A stretch of 64,000 nt of DNA, from contig WACJ01000515.1 of the NCBI GenBank assembly GCA_008973525.1, positions 2,480,001 through 2,544,000 on the forward strand, given 5' to 3'. The DNA comes from Stenopsyche tienmushanensis. Taxonomy: Eukaryota > Arthropoda > Insecta > Trichoptera > Stenopsychidae. Of the stretch, positions 23,081 to 34,079 are shown one piece after another; position 1 is the first letter of the stretch; each line of letters starts with the position of its first letter. The position numbers were made by a program, and so were the translations under genes. Under the pieces are notes generated by a model. That model made no database searches. It had not been told where the DNA came from and saw only the letters and a list, made by a program, of their open reading frames with translations.

Positions 23081-23331
23081 TCATTTTCCAATAAAAGGCA
23101 ACCCAAATATTAGCAGGAAATTTTTATCATCCTCGGGTTTTTTGTTATAGTCTTGGGGTTGAGGGTTGGCAATGCCGGAGTCATCCAAAGGGGCGCATAT
23201 TGCCATCATAATCAGACACAGAAATAAGCAACAGATCTACAAAAACGTATTAAATATGTTAAAAAATGATGCAATTAGATTGCGCGTTTGCGTTGTTTTT
23301 AAATAATTGGACTCACCAGCAGGTTTTTCAT
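23081..23331 (-). CDS. Secreted amidated-peptide precursor A (tail NFLLIFGLPFIGK)
   Basis: Exon 1 23317-23331 (MKNLL), intron 80 bp, exon 2 23081-23236, 56 residues. Leader ICCLFLCLIMMAIC, pro-region APLDDSGIANP and DYNKKPEDDK, tail NFLLIFGLPFIGK. The tail is a clear relative of the 19194 product (xFLxxFGLPxIGK), defining a GLP-type group of uncharged hydrophobic tails. The TATAAATA box is at 23399-23406 on the minus strand. TGA is the stop here rather than TAG. Confidence 0.9.
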
Positions 23332-23409
23332 TTTGAATTGAATACGTTATCACTACAAGAGTTACTTTGCGTAATGTATCATTAGATCATTGACGCTGTA
23401 TTTATACGT

Positions 23410-24050
23410 TTAAGTATACTTTTTTTCCCCGGAAAATTCACTGTCAGAGCAAACAGAATTTAAATATAGGTGTGCAAATATTTTCCAATTGTAAAGGTAT
23501 TTTTATCCTGTTGCATAAATGCATAAAATTAAATCCAAATGACTGTACAAGTTCATAAAAAATCCATTGATTTAATTTATGTCAACCATGAGATTTTTAT
23601 TGAAGAAAATTACACAATTTAATGAGTTTTTAATTATGGAAATCGAAGCTGCCTTTAAGCAGCATTACTGATGGAACGTTTGAATCCGTGGAAATTTTTG
23701 TCAATATTATTATATATATGATTGACACTCTTGTTTTATGAATTTGTCTAAATAAATCGAAAATAATATATATATTTTTTGATTTGAAGAAAACTATAGC
23801 GATTACTTCATTCATTTAACATTTTAAAATTTGCATGGAAAATCTAGTTGTATTATGCAAAATTCTTGGAATCACATTATGCTTTGAGTTTGAATAAATA
23901 TACAGAGATAGGTAACTGTTTTCTTTGAGATGCTAATAATAAGAATATTTTTTGCTTATTAATTTAATAAAAATATGATGTTAATTTACATTGCAAAAAA
24001 TTATCAGTTATTTTACAATTATTGCTATGAAGTATTTTACAAATCAGTTA
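23410..24050. other. Gene-free stretch
   Basis: AT-rich DNA between two same-strand peptide genes. No gene or relic is seen. Confidence 0.4.
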
Positions 24051-24064
24051 AATATAAAGGCATT

Positions 24065-24441
24065 TCATCCGAATAACAATTTTTTCAAAAGGAATAAAAT
24101 CCTTTGGTCGTCCTGAGGCTTTGGATTGTAATCTTGTCCATGAGGATTTGCAATATCGGAGTCATCTTTTGGCGCACAAAGGGCCAATACGGCGAAGCAC
24201 AGGAAGACACACAAAATCTACAATCAAAGCCCAAGTATTTACATCAAGATCAAAATTCATATAAATATATTACTCTGAAATCGAATTTATCTCTAAATTG
24301 CAAAAAATGCACAATGTGCTAATTTTTTCGCTCTCGGAAGAATGCAGATTTGATTTGCCGATATTAATTTTCATATTCGAGCTAAAATATGTTCGTGTTA
24401 TGAAACAATAAAAGGAGAAGTCTTACCAAATAAGTCCTCAT
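24065..24441 (-). CDS. Secreted amidated-peptide precursor A (tail ILFLLKKLLFG)
   Basis: Exon 1 24427-24441 (MRTYL), intron 209 bp with GTAAGA donor, exon 2 24065-24217, 55 residues. Leader ILCVFLCFAVLALC, pro-region APKDDSDIANP and DYNPKPQDDQR, tail ILFLLKKLLFG. With the Arg as processing point and the last Gly as amide donor, the product would be a 10-residue, Lys-pair, Leu-rich amphipathic peptide. It ends in G without Lys, a subfamily B habit. TATAAAAAG is at 24543-24551 (minus), and CTCCCCCC is upstream (plus-strand GGGGGGAG at about 24583). Confidence 0.9.
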
Positions 24442-24659
24442 TGCGAACGTTCAATGTCTTTGCCTTTTTGTACGAATATATAAAGATGTCTCTTTGTCTC
24501 TTTGCTGTTGGACTGGAATTATCAAAAAATATCGGTGTCTTTCTTTTTATACATGCAAGATATTTCGTCGTAGGTAACAGAGGGGGGAGAATCGGTAGTA
24601 CATAATTTAGAAATCCAGTAAAATCTATCATTCAAGGAAGTACCTTCACAGTATATAAA

Positions 24660-27060
24660 TGTCCTAATTAATTAAAGTTGAATACAAATCTTTATTTATA
24701 CTGACGGAGAATATTTTATGATATATTACCGAAGCTTATTGGTTTCGTTTTGAAAAAAGTGCACCATTGCATACAATCATTTGTAAGAATGGATCCATTT
24801 CAAATATATATATTAAAGATCATTTTTAATTTCTATTAATTAATTTCATAAATTTTGCCAAATTAAAATTAAGGCAAATTTAATGATTTCTATAAGCTAA
24901 AAATATTTTTCATCTTAAAGACTAATTGATATTTTAGATTAAAAGCACTGCGTTTAAACAGTCTTACATAACACCATTATTTCAGGATTTGTACATACAA
25001 TTTTGCAAGAATATTTTAAGAATACTAATTTTTTTGTTTGCTTATTTGAATCAGACATTTAACAAACATGAATTTAATGAAAATGTCGAAAACTTTCTAT
25101 TCGAAACATTAAAAACACAAATATTTCACGTTTATAGCGAGCTTCCTAATATTCGATATCCTGATGGCAGTGATTATTATTAACATAACATATCAATATT
25201 TTTAAAAGTGTTTATTTTTTAACACACTAATAACACTAGATTTAAAACCCAAGAATCTTGCGTTACGAGTCTAATAGCTAAATCACGGAATTATCTACAA
25301 ATGACATTTTGATTCTATAGACATACAAGAAGATATAATACTTATTTGCAAAAAAATCCAATACTGCTTTAGATGATGTTTATTAGTACAATCAAAGATA
25401 TTTAACCAAAAATTAAACAAGGTTGGTAACATTTTTTGATTCCACAAACAGTCTACTGCAGAGCTATGGACCTCTTCAATATCCATTCACAGGAAGGGGT
25501 TACATCCATTTCGTCTGTGTCATACACTCTCCTCCTCATTCACTCGATATTGAAGGTAGCATAAGGCTTTCTTGAATGAAGGTATCTTTCAAGACCCTCT
25601 CGATAGGGAGTGTGGGAGGTTTGTAAAGACTGAGCAGTTTTCTTCGGCAATAAAAAAGGCAATAAAAGACAATGCTGTTATCGTTGCATAAGTGAAATTC
25701 TTCATTTGCCTCTCCTCTAGGCCGTCTGCTTGACGTTCTTCTTGTCTTTGTTCTGTTCCTTAAGCTTTTTGGTTACGAACCGGCAAGGTTCATCACGCTC
25801 CATATTATTGGGTAGTATCAACTATGTAAGAGATAGCGAGTGACAAGCAAGCCATGATTTGTAAAACGTAAACATTTGTAGCAACGAATAGAAGATAAGT
25901 AATAGTCAAGTAACCAATAGTTAAAATAGATAAAATTGTAAAAGTGTATTAATTAGGAGTAGTTAAATAGCTTTTAAGAAGTTAGACCACAAAAAAGTGT
26001 TTAAAATAATAGTATTATATATAACATATGTGAAAAATATCTATGAATTTCTTTTTTAACAAGCATGTGGTGTTGATTCGCATTATGCTCGTTATAACCG
26101 AGTTGGAAGATCATTTAAATTTCTGATGTGATTTTCTTAATGAAGTTACTCAAGCTAACATAAGTACCAAACTCATTGTATTTATATTCCTCAAAATGCG
26201 CATTTAGTAAAATGCCTAACCAACCGCATTCCTAACTAGATTTAGCATCAATCCCAAAGTTTTATCAATGAGATAACTACGCCATTGGATCATAAAAAGG
26301 TATAAATTAGTATTATTTGGACAATAAAAATGTATGAACTATGCTATTTAAATATTCATAGATTCTTACGAAATCGTTAGCCCTTAAGGTCCATAAGAAG
26401 AATTGATTAGAAATGTGAATATTTGTATAATATACTAATAACCATTTTCCAATGTGATTAGTTCTTATAAATGAGTATTAAATTAAATATCAGACTTATG
26501 TGGATTATATAGGTTATCCACTTCTGCCGCTTTGAACGTTAAGATGCAAATGCGGATTTAAGATTTGACAATCGCATTGTCGATATTTTTATATGCAAAA
26601 TATTTGCCAAAGGTAAATAGGTCATTGTTGAATCAGCAAGGACGAAGAAGAAATTCATGTCAAGTGTATATGAGCATAAAAAGAGATCGAAAAGCTGTAA
26701 GCTGTGAAAGCCGGTTTGTCACCATCCGTTGCAAATTGATCGTCAATCTTGGAATTCGCTTAAAATTAAAACCTGTCCGGAAATCCTTGGTTCGACAAGC
26801 TCCATCTTTCTCTCGAACGCTTTGTAATATTCACGTTGAAAAATCATTGTTCGTTTGTGATTGTGTATTTTAATAATTAATATCATCAAATATCCGTAGT
26901 AAATAAGGAAAATCATTCATATATTTGGCAGATTCATGCAAATTTTCCTTGATATCCCAGTTTGGGTTTTTTTCAAAAGTATGTTTGAAATAAAGAAATG
27001 ACACATATAAATGGGTTATAAATTTATTGTATTACATTAATGATTGATATGTGCTTATTT
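24660..27060. other. Long stretch with two open frames of unknown meaning and a repeat
   Basis: Nothing certain. At 24985-25183 (plus) an acceptor-like TTATTTCAG is followed by an open frame of about 66 codons ending PDGSDYY-stop, which could be an orphan terminal exon but has no recognisable family. A 102-codon frame at 26565-26873 (plus) is Arg/Lys/Ser-rich without motifs. The repeat at 25430-25640 is listed separately. Confidence 0.3.
25430..25640 (-). repeat. Dispersed repeat, inverted relative to 39100-39345
   Basis: The reverse complement of 25445-25560 matches 39190-39310 closely (blocks TTCAATATCGAGYGAATGAG, GACGAAATGGATGTAACCCC and TGGATATTGAAGAGG). It is probably the 3' part of a LINE-like element, judging by the ATG-repeat tail at the other copy. 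Confidence 0.65.
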
Positions 27061-27071
27061 CGCATGAGGAT

Positions 27072-27916
27072 TTATCCTATAAATATTTTGAACGGCCAAA
27101 GCTTGATTGGGAAAAAATCTCTATCATTTTGGGGTTTTGCATTGTAATTCTGTTCAGATTGTTGATGTTCCACGTAAGAGTCGTCAGCAGGGGCGCAATA
27201 TACCATCACAGCCAAACAGAGGAAGATGCACACAATCTAAAACAACAGCATAGAACAATTTTAATTGTCGATTTATTGTAGAGGATAGTAGTTAATTGTC
27301 TTATATTAGCGAAGATAACATATAATAATAGAAGATGCAGAGACAATGAGATTTGTATTTTTCCTACAGTATACATAAAGACTACGGAACGTCTTTCTTT
27401 TAAGAACAGAGAGCCTGGGATTTGTAGCTCAAATTCTTCAAGATTTGTGAAAGAGGCTCATTGACTTTGGGTATCCCTGTCTCAATATTATTTGCTGAAT
27501 GTTCCTTTTTTATATTAAAATACTGGCAAATTATTCTGAACATATTTATAGCAAAAAGTTCAGAGTATGGATTAAAAAGATATAGAATAAATATTCATTC
27601 CAGCATGTTCCCTCTGTCATATATTCTTAGGAAAGTGTATGATGAAATAACATTAAACAAACATACAATATTCAAGAAACTTCAAGATGTTAATATATAT
27701 CTCTCATAAGAAAAGTTTGAAAATGTAAGAATACTTAATCGGTTTTATTGCAAGACCATTGCTGACCAATTTGACATGGTTTTCATAGCGAGTATGTGCG
27801 TTATTAAAAATGTGATTGATTGAGCACGAATTCAGCTGCTAAATTATGGGTAAGTCCTATAACGAGATGAAAATATAAAATAATATGATAAAAACACTTA
27901 CCAATTGGAACTTCAT
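27072..27916 (-). CDS. Secreted peptide precursor A, long tail (DFFPIKLWPFKIFIG)
   Basis: Exon 2 27072-27236 starts after a TTTTAG acceptor. The best exon 1 is 27902-27916 (MKFQL) with GTAAGTG donor, giving a 665-bp intron and 59 residues. Leader IVCIFLCLAVMVYC, altered pro-region with DDSYVEHQQ replacing the usual IANP block, then NYNAKPQNDR. The tail DFFPIKLWPFKIFIG is the longest proline- and tryptophan-containing tail seen here. A TATAAAAAT box is at 27989-27997. The long intron makes the exon pairing less certain, but no other exon 1 lies between. Confidence 0.8.
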
Positions 27917-27999
27917 TTTCAGCTTATGCTTGTGGCTTCTACGATTGGAAGGTTCAGAGTTGATTGATAAAATCTTACAAAAGCAACCATTTTTATAAT

Positions 28000-29060
28000 C
28001 CTTTAGAAAATTGCTTCAGAAGGAATTAAAGCTTTCATCATCGTTCAGTTCGGCTAAGCAGCCGAACAAATGTATGTAACAACCTTCAAATAAATTTAAA
28101 TTATTAATCCAACTCGACTTCAACATATGCCATAAGAGATGCGAAATCTATTATGGCATATGATGAAACAATGCTTAATAACATACTCACAACTCTGAAG
28201 AAAAATAAAATATTGTATGAAAAATCGAAAATCAGACATACTTTTTACAAATATTGTTTTTTGTAAAAATTGCTGACATAAAATCATTTGGACGGAAATA
28301 TTATTCGATATTTATCTAAGAAAAGTTTCCTCATCAGAGGAAAAATTATGGTTTCATGTCTACTTGATGAAAGCCTTCATGTGAAGATCGATGACCTTTG
28401 AATACGTATTCAGTAATATTTTCAACAATATTCAGTCATCAGTAATATTGTTGAAAATATTACTTATTGTATGGGAAGTGCTAATTTTTTTAATATAAAT
28501 TAAAGATACCCTTGACATAATAGGCTAGTTTTATAAAATTACAAAAAAATAGCCAAAAGTGACATCGCGATTATGGCATAATTTTGAATGGCACATGACA
28601 GTTTCTTTGTGCATTTCAAAGCATATTTGGCTATTTCACTATTTGCGATGTTATATTAAGAAAAACGTGAACATCCAATATTACATACATTAACAATTCT
28701 TTGACTTTTAAATTGAATCAACGCGGATGCCCAGGAAAAATAGTTAAACTAAACATGTTCTATGCATGAATTAGCACAATAGTGACGATTTTTCTGAAAC
28801 AATAATTTTTATGCAATATATGTCCCAATGTATCGAATCTATGTAGATATCATACGAAATTAGCATGATTTCTTTTTTCATGAAACGACATATTCAAGGA
28901 GGATCCGTATGAATATGCATATTTTCTTACACTTTCATTGTTTTAAATGCTGGATTACTAAATATGAATTGATTAATTTTATCATAACAAGTAAAACTAT
29001 GATCAAATCCTTGGATTTTGTTGTTTTCAGGTTCATTTAAAATTGTAAATTTCTTCATCG
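28000..29060. other. Gene-free stretch with a perfect hairpin
   Basis: AT-rich DNA marking the change from subfamily A to B genes. Apart from the inverted repeat at 28412-28464 nothing is seen. Confidence 0.4.
28412..28464. repeat. Perfect 21-bp inverted repeat with 11-base loop
   Basis: Arms 28412-28432 and 28444-28464 are exact reverse complements, separated by 11 bases. It could be a small palindromic transposon scrap or a transcribed hairpin. No neighbouring gene explains it. Confidence 0.85.
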
Positions 29061-29067
29061 AAATTAT

Positions 29068-29105
29068 CTCCCACTATTTGATGTTTAAATGTTTTGGTAT
29101 ATAAG
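29068..29105 (+). promoter_or_regulatory. CTCCCAC element plus TATATAAG box (subfamily B)
   Basis: CTCCCACTATT (29068) precedes TATATAAGTTG (29098-29105), 70 bases upstream of the ATG. The same pair with similar spacing occurs at other subfamily B promoters: 33248/33279, 37658/37688 and 50433/50463 on the plus strand, and 36054-36092, 40205-40241, 41993-42031, 44975-45010, 47616-47653, 49858-49890 and 53934-53972 on the minus strand. Confidence 0.75.
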
Positions 29106-29174
29106 TTGGGTCAACATAAATTGAGCAATCACTAATTCAAGAGAAAAGAAAAGTAAATACTTCTGACAATCAAG

Positions 29175-29456
29175 ATGAACTTCAAAATCGTAAGTTATGT
29201 TTATATAATCTATCAAAATATGTAAGAATTGAGATATTTATATAATCTAGGATGTGATCTTCTTTTAAGTATTTAATATTATTAATACATTTTTATTTTT
29301 CAGCTTTCATTCTTCTTCCTATATTTCATCGTAGTGGTTTGCTGCTTGCCAAAAGGCGATAATGAGGTGTCGAATCCAGAAGTTCATCAAAACTACAACC
29401 CAAAGCTTGATGACAAGAAAAACTTTTTGATCCTCTGGAAATTACTCTTCGGTTAA
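29175..29456 (+). CDS. Secreted amidated-peptide precursor B (tail NFLILWKLLFG)
   Basis: Exon 1 29175-29189 (MNFKI), intron 114 bp, exon 2 29304-29456, 55 residues. Leader LSFFFLYFIVVVCC, pro-region LPKGDNEVSNP then NYNPKLDDKK, tail NFLILWKLLFG-stop. The dibasic KK before the tail and the final Gly predict an amidated NFLILWKLLF peptide. This is the first member of subfamily B from the left and the only plus-strand member of the KLDDKK type; its minus-strand relatives occupy 35.7-47.5 kb. AATAAA is at 29525. Confidence 0.92.
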
Positions 29457-29563
29457 ATGATTTATCTGAAATCATTCAAAATGCACATTTTAGTAAATTC
29501 GTGTAAAAATAATATTTATTGATTAATAAATTCCGTTAAAAAATATTTTTTTGTATCAAACCC

Positions 29564-30709
29564 TTAAGGGAGTCATCCATTGTGAAGGCCCTTGATAAAC
29601 TTATTGGAAATAAACAATTTAAATGGCATTTTAATCAATAAAATATGAACCAGTTTTGTGCTAGGGTTATAAAAAAACATTTTAAGATAAATTTTTGGCA
29701 TCTTGTTGAACATTTTTTTGTGAATTTTGGTATTTTTTCATGACTTTTTTTACATGAAAAAAAAATAAACGATCAGAAATATCCTAGTTTTCCAAATGTC
29801 TATATATGCACTGAATAAGTCAATCAAATTTAAAAGAAATTGGTTTAATTAATTTTGAGGTGGCAACTGATTTGCAAAATGCAGTTCTTTCAGCATTGAG
29901 ATAAACGCGTTTAATGATTCCAATTTGTTTAACATCAACGTAATTTTTACTCACCTTTAATTTGCTATGTCTGTTCTATAAATTAAGCCTTCAGTTTCTT
30001 CATAAAAAATATTACAAAGCCGTTTGTGGCTCTGGCATCAGTTTTAGCTCTTTTAGCGATATCATTCGGAGCACAACGGGTGTAAACTTGAGTTTCGTGG
30101 CCAATTTGCCATCCTATTGTAACTAAAACTTCCAAAATGTCATTAAATCCTTCATTGAAGATTATCATGTCAAGAAAAAAATGCTGTTTCAACGATCTTT
30201 GTGCCAGAATGTAGGTGTATAGGAACGAATGTCCACATCAATGAATTATTAATGACTCATTGTTATTTTGTGCTTGCGCTCCTAAACATCTGATCAACAG
30301 TTCATCTCGTAATAAATCTTCATAGACTGGTTTAATGACTTTTTGAATTTCTGCCATCAGATGTGGTTTATAGTGGGGGAAATTATTGAGTTCTCCTTTA
30401 GCTTCAACCTTACACCATTTTGCGTCAACTGTCAGTTCGAACCTTTTGGGTACTCAGTCAAGACTAAACTAATCGTTATATTCGAAGCATGAAATAAGTT
30501 TAGAGAATATAAGAGCTTCTTTATTATGCACAATAGAGAAGTGTTTGTATTAAAATAATCCGATTCTCTGCTTCATAGTGATGGAAGGCTCACTCCAAAC
30601 TCTCGCCTTTTCAACGCTATAACATCCTAACGACCCCGAATATCAGAAAATTACTTTATCCATATATTCTACACTAAATTGAAACCGACACACGGGATGA
30701 CCCCCTTAA
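29564..30709 (-). mobile_element. TTAA-flanked inverted-repeat element carrying a dead transposase
   Basis: The left end reads TTAA then GGGAGTCATCC (29564-29578), the right end GGATGACCCCC then TTAA (30695-30709); the 11-base ends match at 10 positions. Inside, the minus strand carries the Mutator-like transposase remnant (29990-30345). A TTAA target duplication is known for piggyBac and Kolobok elements. The assignment of superfamily is inference. Confidence 0.65.
29990..30345 (-). pseudogene. Mutator-like transposase remnant inside the TTAA element
   Basis: In minus-strand order: EIQKVIKPVYEDLLRDELL, RCLGAQAQNNNES, then a shifted frame giving FFLDMIIFNEGFNDILEVL and a basic KRAKTDARAT block. 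This matches the block order of the remnants at 18.2, 31.9 and 43.4 kb. Frameshifts and missing N-terminal parts show it is dead. Confidence 0.7.
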
Positions 30710-30810
30710 GCGAAATATATTAAATAATCTAAATTTTCTCTATATTAATACATTTGGGAGGTCGGAAGAAAAAGTAGGAAACAAAGAAAAAGTTTAAAAA
30801 TATTTTGGAG

Positions 30811-30870
30811 CAACAAGTGATCATGAGAAAGCCAAGACCTGTTCAGGTCATGATTTGAGCCAACAGTTGC
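30811..30870. repeat. Dispersed repeat with TCAGGTCATGATTT core, copy 1
   Basis: ATCATGAGAAAGCCAAGACC followed by TGTTCAGGTCATGATTTGAGCC. Related copies are at 57119-57160 and 63500-63560. It lies just outside the TTAA element, next to a second gene-free region. Confidence 0.5.
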
Positions 30871-31273
30871 ATTTGGCTCACATTACCAGGGTTATGAATT
30901 TTTACATAAATATTGCATTAGATGAGCTCATACTGTATGCACATTATCAATTTAGTTGCAAGCCTTGAATACCTCAACAAGACTTTGCAATGTTGCATAT
31001 AGATGAAGGCGAAAATTAAGCCTAAACATAACATCCTGCTTACCTGATATTTGAATTTAAAACATGATCAATAATATTCTAAAATCTTATGGCGAAGAAT
31101 TTGATGTAAAAGATATAAAAGATTTTTAAAAAATGGACTCTAAAGTTTAATGACACAGTTTGCTTGCAAACATAGATCGTTTTATCAGCTTATCATATGA
31201 TTTCGCCATATTAATTTTACGTTATTATCCATTAACATTTACGATGATTTAACATTCATACCAGCGGTTCTAA

Positions 31274-31489
31274 AACGAGTGTCTGCAAAGCCATTACTGG
31301 GGGTTCGATATATACTTGAACGAAATATTTTCGTGGAATTATTCACAGAAAGCATTATCAGAAGATCCATTTTGGCCAATCCGAAAAACCGCTGATTTAT
31401 ACAATCCGAAAAAACGCTACGTGCATCATCGAATCAATTTTGACAATGATAATTGGGATGTTAATCAAATTTATGATTACGATGATTAA
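31274..31489 (+). other. Open frame without start codon, possible orphan terminal exon
   Basis: A 71-codon frame bounded by stops ends in a Asp/Tyr/Asn-rich tail (NFDNDNWDVNQIYDYDD-stop) and contains SEDPFWPIRKTADLYNPKKR. Its mix of Trp, Pro, His and Asp is richer than chance frames in this AT-rich DNA. There is no ATG or leader nearby and no family is recognised. It could be the last exon of a lost or distant gene, or chance. Confidence 0.3.
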
Positions 31490-31929
31490 ATTCTACCTAA
31501 TAAACTCCCTTTAAATGGTAGATTAAATATATAAATTGGTACTTAATGGCTAATACGTCCCATAGGATTGAAACTGAAACGTTTTAAAATCCTTTCTAAA
31601 AACGAAGCCAGTTTTGATTTAAAAAAAATAAAAATTACATGTTTTAGGAGTGTCCTAACAAAATGTTACGATTTTACCATTTTTTTGCACCTTCCTTACA
31701 ATAAAAATCACACTTCAAACAATAATATTATCTCAGAGTTAGCTCCATGTCGATTAGAATTAAGTATATAATCTTTATACAAATATTTTGCATAATTGGT
31801 TTACAACTTTTTGAGTTAGAGTTCCCGCCAGTTGAAAAAAAGTTGTTTCGAGAAAAACGCGTTTGAAAATAAAATTACTGAAAACGAGATATTTAAGGCA
31901 GTAAATAAATGATATAAATTACCTAACGG

Positions 31930-32330
31930 CTAATCAGCTATTCCAGCACCATATAGCAACCCTTCGTTTTCTTCATACGCATAATTTTGAGCTTGCATCT
32001 CCTCTTTTCGAGCTTTACGAGCTTTCTTGGTCTCCGCTGAGCTTCGTCTATTCTGTTGGTTGACGCGCTGCTCATCCATTTGCCGTACATAATTAAAGCT
32101 CTCCGAGCCAAAAACTACTTTCAGCTCGTTCATAATCATTATAAGTGCTGAATTCCCTTCATTGAATAAAGCAAAAAGCAAAAATGCTGCAGCTTTGATT
32201 ACTTTTAGGCCAGAATGTAGTTGATTTGGAGTCAATCTTCAAACTTTGAGTTGAAACATTCGTTTGCATTCTGCGTGTGACCACCTAAACATCTCTTCAG
32301 TAATTCATCTTTTGACAAATCTTATATATT
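31930..32330 (-). pseudogene. Mutator-like transposase remnant
   Basis: The minus strand has HSGLKVIKAAAFLLFALFNE, then NYVRQMDEQRVNQQNRRSS and KKARKARKEEMQAQNYAYEE, ending LLYGAGIAD-stop. This is the best-preserved C-terminal end of the family in the window. The 5' continuation (RCLGGH-like block) is shifted at about 32270. The downstream flank (TTTTCAGTAATTTTATTTTCAAACGCG on the minus side) resembles the flanks of the other remnants. Confidence 0.7.
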
Positions 32331-32339
32331 TGGGAATTC

Positions 32340-33240
32340 CACTTTTTTCGATTATATGGTTTTTATGTATAACAGATTTATATGTTTGTTTGGAGTGATT
32401 TGTTACAAAAAATATTTATTGTTCTGAATTTGGTTTACCAGAATATCACCAGAGATCCGAAAAGTGCAGTCACAAGGCGTTAAACGAAAACTCTGGACTG
32501 TTTAAGAAATAAAATGAATTGACGTGTGATTGAAGTGAAATCTGGAATATATCTGTAGGACTTTTATGCAAGGAATGTATAGGAAGGGAATCGGATAGAG
32601 TATCGGAATACTGTCTATAAACAACACGAGACTTAACAAAAATGATACCATGCAGATACAATTTTCAATGATGATCAATGCGCCAATTCAAACAATATGA
32701 ATGGATTGAAAAGAAATACTATCTAGACGAAATTAGAGTAGGTCACGTAAAAATGACATTAGTGTTTTTGTCATATTGTACATTGGAGTGAAAGAAGATA
32801 ATTTTCTTTCATTTGCTTATGTCGAATATTAAGGAAAATAATTGGGAGTGCAAAATGATTTGGCTATGTGTCATTATAAAAAGATCATTTAGCATCAATT
32901 AGTTAGTTCATTAATTTGTCTATGATGAATGAATTGGAGTAGAGCTTTATATGGATGCTGATAGGAAGAGATTTTAGTTCAGAAAAATAAGATATATCCC
33001 GTGGGATAGACATATATGTAGACGGAATAACAAAATTATAATCGAACGTCAATTAACGACCTTGGTTTTTGGTGATTCAAACAAATATTGTATATTTAAG
33101 TATCCATTCTCAAATACACATTGTTATAAATGGTGGATTACTGAATATTAATAAGCCAATTTCACCATATATATTTAGAAGAATATGTCCTTGAATCGTG
33201 ATATTTTCAAAATAATTTTATACTTTGATTTTCCTCCATT
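32340..33240. other. Gene-free stretch
   Basis: No gene, RNA or transposon signature can be supported. The right end leads into the promoter of the 33357 gene. Confidence 0.45.
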
Positions 33241-33356
33241 AAGGATATCCCCCACTCTTAATAATCTAAATACATCGGTATATAAGTTGCAGCTCTTTTT
33301 ATTAAGTATTCACTAATCCAGGTGAAAAATAAAACTGAGCACTTCTTTCATTCAAC

Positions 33357-33893
33357 ATGAATTTCAAAATTGTGAGTAGTTTTCATATTATTCTATCATA
33401 TATAATACATAATGTTAAATTTGAAGTATAACACATCACTCAATAAGATCATAGGATTTTCTTTACTTTAAATATTTTTCTTCTTTATTTGAATCGTTTT
33501 CTTGCAATTATTTAAAAAAAATATCCGACGAATTTATTGAGTGATTATATAAAATATGTGCTGTGATATTTCAAATTTAATCACATTTTTCAATGCTATA
33601 TTCTTCTTAAACCATTAGGCTCTTATCATCAACTAATTGGAATTCAGATCTTTAGATAAACTAAGATTTATTATTTTCATCCATTTATGTACAGTTTTTG
33701 TAATAAAATCCGTTATTAAAAATGTATTTTTATTTTTCAGCTTTCATTTTTCTTCCTCTACCTCATTGTGGCCATCTACTGTTTGCCAGAAGGTGACAAT
33801 GTTGTTGCAAATCCAGAAGCTCAACAAAACTACAACCAAAAGCCTGAAGACGAAAGAAATATTTTCTTCCTCTGGAAATTACTCTTCGGTTAA
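33357..33893 (+). CDS. Secreted amidated-peptide precursor B (tail NIFFLWKLLFG)
   Basis: Exon 1 33357-33371 (MNFKI), intron 369 bp, exon 2 33741-33893, 55 residues. Leader LSFFFLYLIVAIYC, pro-region LPEGDNVVANP then NYNQKPEDER, tail NIFFLWKLLFG. The EDER stretch ending in Arg just before the tail resembles acidic processing motifs known in venom peptide precursors. The 3' flank 33890-34075 is matched in inverted orientation at 53320-53510, downstream of the closely related 53504 gene. The TATATAAG box is at 33279-33286 with CCCCCACTCTTA at 33248. Confidence 0.9.
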
Positions 33894-34079
33894 ATGATTC
33901 ATCTGAATAAAAATTGGCTTAAAAATTAAAATTTTGGAAAACTCTTACAAAAAAATATTTATTCGTTAATAAAAACAGTTAAAAATATGTTCATCCAAAT
34001 TTTATTTTTAATCTTATAAACCCCCTCTTATAAGTAATGATTAAAGGATACATTAATCAATGATTCATTAATGGTCTCC

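Noticed and set aside
26565..26873. 102-codon plus-strand frame as a gene
   Set aside because: No leader, domain or splice evidence; composition resembles decayed repeat sequence.
28412..28464. Hairpin as a transcription terminator
   Set aside because: Hairpin terminators are bacterial; this is animal DNA and no gene ends here.
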